This document shows positions 35,757 through 48,403 of a stretch of 64,000 nt of DNA, one piece after another. The notes below the pieces were generated by a model, which was not told the origin of the DNA, did not search any database, and saw only the letters and a list, made by a program, of their open reading frames with translations. The stretch comes from Babylonia areolata (taxonomy: Eukaryota; Mollusca; Gastropoda; Neogastropoda; Buccinidae). Location of the stretch: positions 4,126,149 to 4,190,148 of the forward strand of contig NC_134899.1 of NCBI RefSeq assembly GCF_041734735.1. Reading direction: 5' to 3'. A program made the translations under genes and the position numbers. The stretch's first letter is position 1; each line of letters begins with the position of its first letter.

Positions 35757-38700
35757 ATGACTAAGAAGTTGCAAATAACATGTAGGAATCTATCAGTCTT
35801 GCAGTGGAACTCCCGCTCTTTGAGTACAAATATTGATAATCTGCGTGCTTACCTTTTTGAAAATTCTCATCATATTCTCCTTTTTCAGTCATTGAATGTT
35901 ACTAAAAATAAGTTACCGAATCTGAAAGGTTATTATTATCCTCCGGTTTATCATATAAGCGAGGATACTGACAAGATTAGTACAGCTATTTACGTACAAT
36001 GTGGTTTGAACTACGCAAGTGTCCATCCATCTCCTATTTCAAACTATACTGAAAAGATTTCAGCTACGTTTGTAAAATTGCATGTCTCTAATAATCAAAT
36101 CATACATTTTGCGTCAGTCTACCATCCCAAAGGTCCAAGTAAGCAAAATACAAATTGGTTGCGAACATTAAATTGCTCAAAAGAAAGATGGATCGTCGGG
36201 GGAGATTTTAATTCCCATGCTCCCTTCTGGGATAGTGATTGTCAAATAATATCTCATCCTGACTTTGTTGAAAATATTGTTGATTCATCATTGCATTTAC
36301 TTAACGATGGGAGGATTACACGTATCCCAGATGTGGCTCATCATAGAGCATCGGCACTTGACCTAACCTTCATATCACCATCTCTAGCTTTAACAGTACA
36401 GTGGGATACTGGGGATGATCCACTAGGCAGTGATCATGTGCCAATCACACTGTCTTTTAAGGATTGTAATATATCTAAATACAGCGGAGAAGACGAAATC
36501 CCAAAATTCAATTACAAATATGCAAACTGGGAAACATTTTAAAACTATCTTACGAACATTTCTGAAAGTGAAATTTTTTGTGAAGATTTAAATGTTTTTT
36601 ATAACAACTTTCAAAAATCAATTATTGGAGCTGCTGAAATAGCAATTCCCAAAAAAGGTTCAAAGAGGAGTGACATTTTTTCTGGAAATGTTTGGTGGAA
36701 TGATGCATGTGCGGAGGCGGTAAATACAAAGAAACTAGCACACCTAACATGGTTGAAACTCAGAAAAGTATGTGATGAAGATGTAAAAGAAGCCGCTCAT
36801 AAAGAAATGTGTTACACAAAAATCAAGGCGAATAGAATCATAGCCCGAGAAAAAAGACAATACTGGTCACAATTCTGTTTGAATGAAGTATCTGACCATA
36901 AGGATATGAAGAAAGTGTGGGCCAAAATGAAAGAAATGAAATCAGGCATTGTTCTCCAAGACTATCCTATTAAAACAAAAGATAAAGAGTTTCTGTACCC
37001 TCAAGAGAAGGCTGAAGAATTTGTTTGTATGTATTCTAAAACAGGCAGTGTAGATAGTTTGTCAACTAAACAAAAGACTTTAAGAGAGGAAGAAGAAATC
37101 AGTGACAAATATAGAGATCCTACCCCACAAAATGATAATACAATCAATTCGGCAATAACTTTACATGAGGTAAAGAACGCTATTCATTTGTTGAGTAACA
37201 AAAATGTGTCAGTTGGTAAGGATGTAGTATCTTACACCATGTTAAACCATTTGCCAGAAAACTGGTTGATTATATTACATACATTATTTCAAAAGTGCTG
37301 GGAATGTGGACAAATCCCTGAGGTATGGAAAACTTCCATTGTAACTCCTGTATTAAAACAGAGTAAACCTTGAACAGAAGCTTCGAGTTATAGACCTATT
37401 TCGGTTACCTCCCACGTTGGGAAAGTCATGGAGAAAATTGTAAATATTAGAATGGTGTATTTCTGTGACAAAAATAACATAATTCCGTCAGCTCAAACTG
37501 GATTCCGGAAAGGAAGATCTACAATTGATCATCTGACCCGTCTCACTACCCAAATTAAAAAACAGTTTTCTAAGCGAAAAAGTATCCTTGCGTCCTTCTT
37601 CGATCTTACTAAAGCTTATGACCGAGTGTGGCATAGCAGACTGTTATTTAAGCTGAAACAAATTGGTCTGTCGGGTCATGTTTATGACTATGTTAAATCC
37701 TTTTTAAGTGGGAGATATATAGTGGCAAAAGTGGGAGTAACTTTATCAACCTCTAGGCCTATAAACATGGGAATCCCGCAGGGTTCCATTATTTCTCCAT
37801 TGTTGTTCAACATTATGCTTTATGATTTACATACATGTTTTTCATCATCTACCAAGCTGGCTCAATATGCTGATGATATTGCTATATGGATTCAGACATC
37901 CTTGAGGAAAAGGACAAGCCTACATTACATAAATTATGTACAGAAACATTTTCAGGGTGAACTCGATAGACTGAGTAGCTATATGCAATCTAATGGTTTT
38001 GAGTTTTCTGTAGAAAAAACACATTTGATCCTCTTTAATAATGGTTAGAATCCCAGCAAACTACCACGTTTTTTTTTTAGGAGGACGTGAAATATTTTTC
38101 AAGTCGGAAATCAAATTTCTTGGGATCCTATTTACTTCAAAACTAAACTGGAAGAAACACATTGATTCAATGGTGACTAAAGCAGTTAAAAGTTTAAATT
38201 TCTTAAAAATTGTAAGTCACTCTCCTTGGGGACAAGACTCCAAAATTCTTTTACATTTAGCGACATCTCTCGTAAGATCAAGATTGACCTACGGTCAAGA
38301 AATTTTCTTTTCTGCTCCGCCGACGTTCCTAAAGAAGCTGCGAATAATTGACAGTAAAGCTGTGAAACTGGCTTTAGGGGTACCTGTGCATACTAAGACC
38401 TCAGAAGCCTATAAGCTTGCGGGTATTCTACCACTAGATGAAATCAGAAAATTAAGTTCTGCTAAATATATTGTGAGATGTACAGCAGTGGATGATTTTG
38501 AGGAATTAAATATTAGGTCTGATATTGATTTTCCAAAAAATGCACAAAATAATTCAAATCTACAAACCATTCGCACATATGTGTCAGATATTTTAAATTC
38601 TTCAGACATTGATTTGCATGATATGGCACCTCGTGTTCTGGTGCCACCTGTCCCTCCCTGGGAGTTAACAAAAGCAAACGTCAACATATGTGCTTCTGAC

Positions 38701-39579
38701 ACAACAAAAGGAGAATCTCCACATATAATAGCAGCATCTGTCAGAATTGAATTAGAAGAAAATTTTGATTATCATTTAAAAGTTTACACTGATGGCTCGG
38801 TCCTGGATGATAGCAGTGCAGGATCTGCTTCTGTCATTCCTGACCTAAAAACAGAAAAATCATATTATTTAGGTAAGGGACATTCAATTTTTACAGCTGA
38901 ATTGGTGGCCATCCTTATGGCTTTAAATCATCTTGTTGATATACCAATCATAATAAGTAATATCCTATTTTGTGTTGATTCTCAATCTGTCTTAAAAGGT
39001 TTGCTCCTTTTTGAGAATAATCAAAGAGAAGATTTATTTTTTGAAATTAGGTATTTATTGCACTCCCTATTTGTGAAGGGTACAAATGTTGATTTTTGTT
39101 GGATACCATCCCACACTGGATTCCGTTATAACGACCAAGCAGATAGGGCAGCAAAAAGGGGAGCAAAAAATCATATAGATAGTATAAAAGTATATTGCCC
39201 ATTGTCATACAAGGAAATAAGCAATATACTAGAAAGAGACTTTTATAGGTGCTTGAATTCAAGTCTAAAACCTCGTCAGTTGACTCTCACAGACTTTGGT
39301 CCGATTCGCAGACCAATTCTGAGCTTAGCTCTCAGACTATTATCAAATTCATTACGGACCAAGTATTGTTCTAATGTCAAGTGTATATGCTTTAATAACC
39401 TGACAATTGAGCATATAATTTTTCACTGTAACTTGATGAAGCCTTTTGTACACGAAAGTGTGTCTTCACAAGTGACTGAGAACGTTGATGTTTTTGACTT
39501 TTTGCATTCATTATCAGTTGTTTCGCTTGTCAGTTTAACGACTTCTCTTTTACGAAGTCCTTTAAGTAATTTCCTGTAA
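35757..39579 (+). pseudogene. ORF2 (endonuclease-RT-RNase H) of the I-group LINE
   Basis: The AP-like endonuclease spans about 35757-36480 (GGDFNSHAPFWDSD, GSDHVPIT). The reverse transcriptase spans about 37140-38050 (FDLTKAYDRVWH, GIPQGSIISPLLFN, and the catalytic YADD in LAQYADDIAIW). RNase H spans about 38780-39160 with YTDGS, ELVAIL, CVDSQS and NDQADRAAK, giving the D-E-D-D set. A C-terminal CICFNNLTIEHIIFHC Cys/His cluster (about 39385-39430) is kept. In-frame stops are at 36540-36542, 37371-37373 and 38046-38048; a frameshift follows in a run of T at about 38069-38079. Otherwise the frame is continuous. Confidence 0.85.
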
Positions 39580-39837
39580 CTGTATTTAGAGGGTTTTTTT
39601 TTTGTTTTTTTTTGTTTTTGTTTGTTTGTTTGTTTGTTTGTTTTTTCTTTCAAATTTCACCCACATTTTTACCCTCATTTGCCCAGTTTCCCCAAACCCT
39701 CCATTCATCCACATCTCCCACCCCTTCTAACCGATAATACTCAGATCTATTCATAAATACTTTTACAAAATGTCTTCAATCACCGATATGTGTGACGGGA
39801 CATTAAACAAAAAATTCCTTCCTTCCTTCCTCTTTTC

Positions 39838-40843
39838 ACTTGTGCATTATGCGGAGGCTTTATATTCTTAATAACGATTCTTACCAGCTATTCATTAAGC
39901 TGTTTGATTCACGAGTTCAACCAATACTACAGTATGGGTCCGAATTATAGGGATAAGAGAAAGCCTCAGTTCATTGTGAGTCAGTTCACTTGTTTGCAGT
40001 TAAGAAGTATGTACGAGTAGATATGCATACATACAATGATCTTGTTTATTGTGAAACAGACAGATATCCTATGTATGAGAGTTCTGTAGTTAGCTGTATT
40101 CGTTACTGTTTCAAGTTAATTCAGATAGAAACATTTAGACTACTATACAAAGCATATGAACTGTTATACGACGTAGGTGTAAATGGAAAGAAAACTTGGT
40201 TTCAATTGTTCGTATTTGTTTGTATGACAATGGTTTTGGTGACGTCTGGATAAACCAAGGTATTGGCAGTATGAATGGATTTATAAATGTCTTTCGTCAA
40301 CGTTTGATTGACTGTAGGTGGCAGAACTGGAATGATCATTAATACAAGTGAACGATTTCATTTGTATAGGACATTTTGTAGTGCTCATGACCTTAAATAT
40401 TATTTGCAAATGAACATGGATCGACAGTTAAAATATGTAACAAGATTTCGATTTGGCCTTTCCGACTTGAATGCACACCTATTTAGATATAAGTCATGTA
40501 GTGATTATGAACTGTTATATCCATTGTGCAGAACATCAAAATGAGATGATGTGCACTTCACTCTCTGTTGTCCAAAACGTAGCGATATTAGAGCTGAACT
40601 TATCACTCTTAAATAGTACAGAGATCATTGTCTGTTCAATCTGAGTTTGTTGATGTCACGCACAAAACTTGTTGTTTTACGTAATCTCTCTCTATTCTTG
40701 TACAAGACTTTCACAGTTAAAGATAATTATAGCCGTTTCATAGTCTTGTTTTCATTGTTTATTTATCCTCATATTGTGTTTATTGTTCAAATACCGTCTT
40801 CATGAGGGGCTATGGCCTATATGAATTCATTCATTCATTCAAT
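39838..40843 (+). mobile_element. C-terminal fragment of another LINE with (ATTC)n tail
   Basis: Frames in plus orientation read as the region after the RT thumb of a LINE: FDSRVQPILQYGSE-like near 39910, YRCFKL near 40110, and RLIDCRWQNWNDH near 40300. DRFHLYRTF follows near 40360, and TRFRFGLSDLNAH with a CPLCR Cys pair near 40440-40540. Stops and frame changes are frequent. The 3' end GGGGCTATGGCCTATATGAA leads into ATTC repeats at about 40826-40843. It begins directly after the TTCC tail of the I-group LINE. Clade not assigned. Confidence 0.65.
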
Positions 40844-40854
40844 GTTTTGAGCAT

Positions 40855-41783
40855 TAGAAAACCCTCAAAACCCACTGCATGACGCAGTCAAAGAACCAAA
40901 AGGCAGCCGCCTAGGACGAGGAAGATCATGGATGGGGCAAGCAGAAGACACAATCCAGCTAGTATGCCGACTACAAGACCTGAAAGAAACAAAAGAATGG
41001 GAGAAAAACCCCGAAAACCTCAACCATCTATTCAACACAGCCATTTCACCCACTCTAGGAAGACATTGTCGGGAATGGCCAGAGGGCAAAACTGATGCGG
41101 AAGTGAAACTACTCATAGAAGAAAACAGTAAAGAAGAGGACATCATCACATACACAGATGGCTCAGTCACCAAAGACCAATCCGGTTGGGGATTCACTGC
41201 GAAACAAAATGGAAAAACAGTTAGGGAAGAGAATGCTGCCTACAAAGTCACAACCTCCAGCCTAACAATGGAAGTTGAAGCTGTGACACATGCCCTCCAG
41301 TGGCTATCGTCCATCCATACGCCCGGAAACCAACATGCCATGATTCTAACCGACTCAATGAACCTCATACAGAAAATTGAAAACGGAATGGGAAGCCCAG
41401 AGTGGCATAAGGCAATGCGCAACTTTCAGATTAAAAAACTCACATGGTCATACTGCCCGGGACATGCAGGTGTTAAGGGAAATGAGCGAGCTGACAGACT
41501 TGCTGGTAACGCAACACCAACGAGCGGCCTACATCTAGGAAAATCGGAAATCCTCAGAAAAGTCAAAGAATATCAAAAAGAACAGGTACAAGGCCATCAC
41601 ACCATCGATCGCCTCAAAGAAATAAAAGCAGAGAGAGGGAGTGGCCGTAAGTCTAACATGAAAGGTAGAGCCCGATGCTTTGCTAATCAAACAAATATCG
41701 GCATCATTTCCAAACCAACATTGCGCAAATTTCTTCAAAACGGAACAGAGTCTCTGTGGGCTTTTCCAAATACAATAGACTGA
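40855..41783 (+). mobile_element. LINE-derived RNase H ORF (open, 283 residues)
   Basis: An uninterrupted frame from 40932 to the stop at 41783 holds an RNase H domain with all four acidic residues in context: TYTDGSVTKD, MEVEAVTHAL, LTDSMNLIQ and NERADRLAG, with YCPGHAGV before the last. This type of RNase H belongs to non-LTR retrotransposons and is not host RNase H1, as it lacks a hybrid-binding domain and sits among LINEs. No RT lies next to it, so it is a 5'-truncated copy. The intact frame implies recent insertion or capture. The C-terminal GRARCFANQTNIGIISKPTL segment is part of the same element. Confidence 0.72.
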
Positions 41784-41972
41784 GCAACACACTAGACGCT
41801 ACGTTCTTGGCATCAGAGATCTTTTCCCATCCCTCTTGCGGCCAGTCAGTGGCAGCCTCTGTGCGTGTGTGTATGTGTGTGTTTGTGTGCATGTGTGGGT
41901 CTGTATTTTTGAGTGCGTTTGTGAATGCGCGAGAGTGTAAGTGTACACAAGTGTCAGTAGAGTTCTGTGCAC

Positions 41973-42014
<42 letters not shown>

Positions 42015-42105
42015 GGGAGGTGGGGGTGCGGGAGGAGGTGGGGTAGAGGATGAGGTATGTGAGTGTATGCATGCCTACACTGTGGGAGCAACAGGATAGT
42101 GGAAC

Positions 42106-42161
<56 letters not shown>

Positions 42162-42574
42162 TTGTACATATGTGTGTGGAGATATGGGCATATGTGTGTG
42201 CGCTTGTACAAGTAAGTGTTCATCTCTGTGTGTGTGTGTGTGTGTGTGCCGTGGAAGCTGTGATACCTAGACTAGAAATGAGTGTGTGGAGGAGGGGGGT
42301 AGAGGAGGTGCAGGGTAATGTGTGTGGTGTGTGTGTGTGTGTTGGAGCTCATGTACGTTTATATGTATTTGACTGTGCTTTCATATCTGTGAAACTGCAT
42401 GTTCGGTGCATATCTGTTATGCATGTGTGGGTGTATATGTGAATGTGTGTCTTTATGTTTTACATCTATTTGCTTTTTTTTAAATTTTTATTTTTTTACA
42501 TTATAGTTATTATTTATTATTTATTTATTTATTTGTGTGAGCTTATCTATCATTTATTCACCTTTTTTTTCCCT
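41784..42574. repeat. TG- and TA-rich low-complexity block
   Basis: (TG)n at about 41978-42011, (TA)n at 42106-42160, further TG tracts near 42230 and 42320, and AT-rich sequence to 42574. No gene. Confidence 0.85.
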
Positions 42575-42705
42575 TCAAGGCCTAAGCGCGTTGGATTACG
42601 CTGCTGGTCAGGCATCTGCTTGGCAGATGTGGTGTAGCGTATATGGATTTGTCCGAACGCAGTGACGCCTCCTTGAGCTACTAAAACTGAAACTGAAACT
42701 CATCC
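42575..42705 (+). mobile_element. SINE fragment, 3' part
   Basis: GCTGCTGGTCAGGCATCTGC, then CAGATGTGGTGTAGCG and GAACGCAGTGACGCCTCC, ending CTGAAACTGAAACTC. The tRNA head is missing. Same family as 20012-20285. Confidence 0.7.
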
Positions 42706-43498
42706 ATTCAACCATTCATTCATTCTGTCTCTCTCTGTCTCTCTGTCTCTGCCTCTCTCCCCGTGGTCATACGGTGGCGCTGTTTACAGACCCATGGCAC
42801 CACATTTCCCTCCCCCTGTGAACCACCCTGCCTTCCCGCCACTTATGTGGTAGGTTCGGAAAAAGTAATTGCTAACAGCGTGTAATTGCGAACAATTTAC
42901 AGTCTACTTCGACCTCTTTCTAATACCTTAATGAATATCCATTTTCAAGAACCAGCTATTTCTGGCTATTTCCGCTCTCTTTCTTCTCTTCGCGCACCAC
43001 TGCCGACCAAGGTTACGAACGTGCTCTCAAAATTCTAAAATCAAGGGAAGCAAGTTGTAGGACTTGAACTTTGACACGGTTTAAAATAATTGATTTGATC
43101 AGATATGTTGAATGCGCATCACAAGTGCTGGGAGAATTTAAGAAAGCATTTTGGTGACAGATCAGAACGTCAGGTTTGACAGGATTCTGCAAATAGTGTC
43201 GTTTGCAGTTAGACCATAGGATATTTTGACGTGAGTCTATTAATTTGCGGCGAACGATGCTGCACAGTTACTGAGCACTCTCGAAAGGGCGTGTTTGTGT
43301 GCGGTGTGGGGTGTGTGTGTTTAAATGTCCGTGTGTTTGTGTGCATGTGTGATCAAAACCAACAATACAACAGTCTGGTGCGATGTTCTAATAATATGTT
43401 ATGTCTGATGAGTTAAAGACCCGCATATGATTTAATTGTCTACATGTACCCAAATCAGTCGTTCGCAGTTAGACTTGCACGTTCGCATTTACCCTCAG
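42706..43498. other. No gene recognised
   Basis: CTCTGT-rich stretch at 42725-42760, then apparently unique sequence; a TG-rich patch lies at 43285-43350. Confidence 0.45.
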
Positions 43499-46400
43499 AC
43501 ACCACTGCAGCTGCGTTCTTCACTGGCCTTTTCTCCCTTCTCCGGTAATATGATATCTGGTGGTGGTGTGTCCATCGAGATCGATGATGACCATCGTTGA
43601 CATCCAGCTGGGGGATGGGGGGAGGGTGGTGGTGGGGTGGGGGGGAGGATGCTCATGAATCTATCTGTGAATGCGCAGATGGCTGAATAGTCCAATCTGC
43701 GCACGAAATGTTCGCTGACAGTTGGGGCAGACAAAGACAGGCATATCATTGTCAGGGAGCTTGTTTGCCCGTGACTTTCTGGCCTGCCTCTTCTGAACAG
43801 CTGCAGCAGTCCTGTTGGCCTCGCACAACTTGGCGCCTTTGTGCACAGCAGTGCGCCATTTGTCACGGTCCACTGCAGATTCCTACCAGGAGTCAGGGTT
43901 GATATCAAACACTTTAAGAGAGACTTTCAGAGTATCTCTGAAGCGCTTCTTCTGACCTCCGTGTGATCTCTTCCCTTGTTGCAGCTCGCCATAGAAGAGC
44001 CTTTTGGGCAGCCGATGGTCTGGCATGCGCGCCACGTGTCCAGCCCAGCGAAGCTGGGACTGCATCAGGATGGTGAAGATGCTGGGAAGGGTGGCTTTTG
44101 CGAGCACCTCTGTGTCTGGGGTCCTGTCTTGCCACTTGATGTTCAGTAGCTTCCTGAGGCATGTTGTGTGGAAGTGGTTCAGCTTCTTGGCATGTCGTTG
44201 GTACACTGTCCAAGTTTCGCAGGCGTACAGTAGTGTGGGGAGAACTACTGCTCTGTAGACCTTTAGCTTGGTCTCAAGACTAATGCCCCTTCTGTTCCAG
44301 ACATTTGCACTGAGTCTGCCAAAAGTTGCGCTTGCTCTTGCAATCCTGACGTTCACTTCATCGTCGATGGTTGCATTTCGTGACAGTGTGCTGCCAAGGT
44401 ATGTGAACCGCTCCACCGCACTGAGTCTCTGACCGTTGACTGTGATGTTGGGCTCAACATAGGGTTTCCCTGGGGCTGGCTGATGGAGAACTTCAGTTTT
44501 CCTTGTGCTGATGGTAAGGCCGAAGTTCCTGCTGGCAGTGGCAAACTTGTCGACGCTGAGTTGCATGTCAGCTTCAGATCCAGCGGCACAATCATCAGCA
44601 AACAAAAAGTCTCTGATGATGTCTGTCATGACCTTCGTTTTTGCTTGAAGCCTTCTGAGGTTAAACAACTTGCCATCTGTTCGGTACTTTAGGCCGATTC
44701 CAACATCGCCATCTCTGAAGGCATCAGTAAGCATTGCAGAGAACATGAGGCTGAACAGCGTGGGAGCCAGGACGCAGCCTTGCTTGACACCATTTGTGAC
44801 AGCAAAAGGAGCAGATGTTTCGCCATTGTGCTGGACTCGAGCCTGCATGCCTTCATGGAATTGGCTGACCAAGGAAATAAATTTCCGAGGGCATCCGTAC
44901 TTGGCCATGATCTTCCACAGTCCCTCTCTACTCACGGTGTCGAAGGCCTTAGTGAGGTCGACATAGGTGGAGAACAGATCAGCATTTTGCTCCTGACATT
45001 TCTCTTGCAGCTGCCTTGCAGCAAACACCATGTCGGTGGTTCCGCGCTCTTTCCGGAATCCACATTGGCTCTCAGGCAAATGACCTAGGTCAAGGTGTGC
45101 TGTGAGGCGGTTTAGTAGGATCCTGGCAAGTATCTTGCCTGCGATGGAGAGCAAGGAAATGCCCCGATGGTTATCACAGGCTTGCCGGTTCCCCTTTCGC
45201 TTGTACAAGTGAATGATAGATGCATCTTTGAAATCCTGGGGGATCGTCTCTTCTTTCCACATGAGTGAGTACAGCTGATGGAGCTTCTCAGTCAGCACAG
45301 TGCCTCCATCCTTGTAGACCTCTGCTGGTATGGAGTCTGAGTCAGGTGCTTTGCCACTGGATAGCAGACGGATTGCTTTCTGGGTCTCAAGAAGTGTTGG
45401 CGGATCGTCCAGTGCTTCGTTGATGGGGACTTGTGGGAGACGGTCTATGGCTTCATCATTTATGGAGGAAGGGCGATTTAAGACACTGTTGAAGTGCTCA
45501 GCCCAGCGGTGATCAAGGTATTCCCATCTGCACTGAGGAGGGGGGATGATCCTGAGGATGTGGGACCGTAGACTTCTTTTAAGGCATCATAGAACCTCTT
45601 CATATCGTGCCTGTCAGCATATCCCTGGATCTCATCAGCTTTGTCACTCAGCCACTTATCCTGCATCTGGCGTAACTTTTGCTGAACAGTCCTGCGGATG
45701 GCATCGTACGCATCCTTTTTTGATGTGGACTTTGGGTTGCTCAGGTAGGCTTGATGCAGACGGCGTTTCTCATCCAGAAGCTGCTTGATTTCATCACAGT
45801 TTTCATCAAACCAGTCTTTGTGCTTTCTGGTCATGGGTCCCAGGGTCTCTGAAGCTGTACTATAGATCATCTCACGCAGGGTCCTCCAGTCAGACTCCAC
45901 ATTCTGGTTGTCCAGAGAGGCGGATTCCAGACAATCTTCCAGCAGCTCCACAAAGGACTGTTTGATGGTGATGTTATTCAGCTTAGCAACGTTGAGCCGT
46001 TTTGGAGCCTTCTGGCCTTGGGGGCGTCTCTTGGGCTGGATTCGAATATTCAGCTTCGAGACTACAAGGCGATGGTCTGTCCAACACTCGGCGCCGCACA
46101 TGGTCTTTGTTACACGTACATCTTGCCTATCCCTTTTCCTGACGATGACGTAATTGATGAGATGCCAATGCTTTGAGCGTGGGTGCATCCATGACGTCCT
46201 GTTACGGGTAGGGAGGCAGAAAACTGTGTTGGTTAGCAGTTCGTGCTCTGCACAAGTCTGAAGCAAAAGCAATCCATTTGGGTTGCAGTGGCCCACACCG
46301 TGCTTTCCAATCACTCCATCCCAGGAGATGTAGTCAGAGCCAACTCTAGCATTGAAGTCCCCAAGAATGATGAGCTTGTTTGCTTTAGGGATAGCAGCAA

Positions 46401-47716
46401 TGACAGAGTGAAGGTCCTCGTAGAACTTCGCCTTCACTTCATCCGGGTTGGTCATGGTTGGGGCGTAGGCACTGACAATGGTGAGGTGCTTCTGGCCAGA
46501 TGCCAGTGGGAGTTTCATGGTCATAAGCCTATCGTTGACTCCCTTTGGGATTCCAGCTAGCTTGCTGACAAGTGCTGTTTTTACTGCAAAACCAACGCCA
46601 GCCTCACGTCGCTCTTCGCTTCCTCGTCCACTCCAGAAGAAGGTGTAACCAGATCCCCGTTCACAGAGCTCGCCTTCGCCTGCAAGCCGAGTCTCACTCA
46701 AGGCTGCGATGTCAATGTTGTATCTGGCGAGTTCGGATGCAACTGGTGCCGTTCTCCTTTGTGGTCTGTCCGCGTTGTCTCTGTCCAGGAGAGTCCTTAT
46801 GTTCCAAGCACCAATGGTGAGAGGAACGATTCTTGTTTTTTTCTTTTCTTTCTTTTTGTTTCGACCGCTGATGTAGGGTCCCCGCCAGCCGCGTTATGCT
46901 GGCCAGGGTGATATGGAGCAGGCAATTTTTAGGGCACCTTTTCTAGCCCCTTCCTCATGCCAAGGAGGTGAGCAGTGCATTCCTAAAGAGGGCTGCTCAG
47001 ACGCTCAGACGGCTGCCGAGCTCCATCGCTGCTCCTGTCGACGAAGAACGACCCTATGGCCTGAGCCGCCTGCGTGCAGGTCTGCGGCTGCGACTGCCAG
47101 TGTACCCACACCTGTCGTTTCGTCGCTCGCCTGTCGCCACAGGACTTGGGGGTGATGAAATGATGAAGGATGAAAGGTCATTTTGGATGACTGATGACTT
47201 GCGCGATGAGTTTGTTTAATTTGAAGAGGAGTTGCGCAACGTCGACCTCACTCTCTCGTCCGGGTCCACCAATTTCCAGTGGCAAGACTAAGTCGAGACG
47301 ACTGGAGGATGAGCACGGATGCAGTGGATGACCAAGATATCCTTTCGGTGTCTCATCTTGCTCTCTGCACTCCACAGTGCGTTGCTGTAACCGCCTTCCT
47401 CTCCGTTGAACCGATAGGTTTCTTCCGCAGATTCTGCCGGATCCAGACTTCGCATGCATGGGTAGACACACCCCGGGTGCCAACTGCGTGTGGCATGCAC
47501 ACAGCACAGTGGAGCTAGATGGCCGTCGGTGGCTCTCCTGAGCCGACGCCCTTTCATGGATCTCCATAAGGGTGTCTAGCCACCCGCCTCACCAGTCCCG
47601 GAAGGGAGCAGTGGGAGTGCCGGTTTAGTCGCCGGCAACCCGACCCTGAACAGGTTGTACTGGATTACAGGTTACCAGTAGCAGATCTAATGACCTGACC
47701 TGACCTGACCTGACAC
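43499..47716 (-). mobile_element. Nearly complete EN+RT LINE with C-terminal zinc finger (family A')
   Basis: On the minus strand, a 5' UTR from about 47716 (starting in TCAGG repeats) leads to the endonuclease (46701-45520: MSETRLAGEGEL, LGDFNARVGSD, CWTDHRLVVSKL). The RT runs about 45520-43886 (HRGISLLSIAGKILARIL, DLTKAFDTVSREG, GVKQGCVLAPTLFSLMF, FLFADDCA), followed by a conserved CETWTVYQRHAKKLNHFH region. A terminal C2H2 finger (CPNCQRTF-LFSHLRIH) ends at a stop at 43661. Damage is small: one frame change between EN and RT near 45515 and one stop (TAG at 43885-43883) just before the finger. Clade not assigned with certainty; the endonuclease is of the APE type. Confidence 0.85.
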
Positions 47717-47743
47717 TCTAACCACAGCAACAACAACCATACT

Positions 47744-48003
47744 GCTCCGTGTCTCCTCTACCACCACCACCCGCCCCCTCACCCCGCCTCAACCTGCTCC
47801 TCCCACACTCTGTCCCCCATTCATTACCTTTCGCTCCTCCTTACCCCCTCCTCACCCCGCCTCAACCTGCTCCTCCCACACTCTGTCCCCCATTCATTAC
47901 CTTCCGCTCCTCCTTACCCCCTCCTCACCCCGCCTCAACCTGCTCCTCCCACACTCTGTCCCCCGTTCATTACCTTCCGCTCCTCCTTACCCCCTCCTCT
48001 CCC
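47744..48003. repeat. 73-bp C-rich minisatellite, three copies
   Basis: ACCCCGCCTCAACCTGCTCC starts at 47781, 47854 and 47927, exactly 73 bp apart. The unit is almost pure pyrimidine on the plus strand. Confidence 0.93.
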
Positions 48004-48077
48004 GAGACAGACAGACAGGTAAGTGAATGAACAGGCTTTTCACATGCACAAGCACGTATCTATTCTTCATCAAAATG

Positions 48078-48078
48078 C

Positions 48079-48112
<34 letters not shown>
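48078..48112. repeat. (GA)n microsatellite
   Basis: GA repeat directly beyond the 3' tail of the minus-strand LINE at 48113. Confidence 0.9.
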
Positions 48113-48114
<2 letters not shown>

Positions 48115-48351
48115 AAGACAAGACAAGACAAGACAAGGCAAGACAAATTCTTTATTTTGAGGACAATAGATAAGCACTGGTGTGCTTTTTATATCCAGTC
48201 CCCGCCCTGAATAGGGTCTACACTACGCAATACTAAAGAAAATTAAAGCATGGTGTTAGCAGAAATACATAACAGAGGAGAGAAAAAAATAACGAAAAAA
48301 ATTTTTAAAAAGGGGCGGTGGGGGGGGGGGGGGGAGAAGAAGAAGAAAAGG

Positions 48352-48403
<52 letters not shown>

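Larger units (their letters stand above)
33565..39832 (+). mobile_element. Nearly complete I-group LINE (5' UTR, ORF1, EN-RT-RNase H ORF2, TTCC tail)
   Basis: A 5' UTR with two long T-runs (33768-33783 and 33823-33848) leads to ORF1 (33922-35667) and ORF2 (35757-39579). A 3' UTR follows, ending GACGGGACATTAAACAAAA and a TTCC repeat (about 39817-39832). ORF2 carries an endonuclease, a reverse transcriptase and an RNase H domain, which places it in the RNase H-bearing I group (I/Nimb-like); the exact clade is not certain. Damage is light: one in-frame stop in ORF1, three in-frame stops and one frameshift in ORF2. The copy is therefore young. A 350-bp relative sits at 59105-59454. Confidence 0.9.

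Noticed and set aside
40932-41783. Host RNase H gene
   Set aside because: The domain style and LINE-rich context fit a retrotransposon RNase H; no introns, hybrid-binding domain or other host features.
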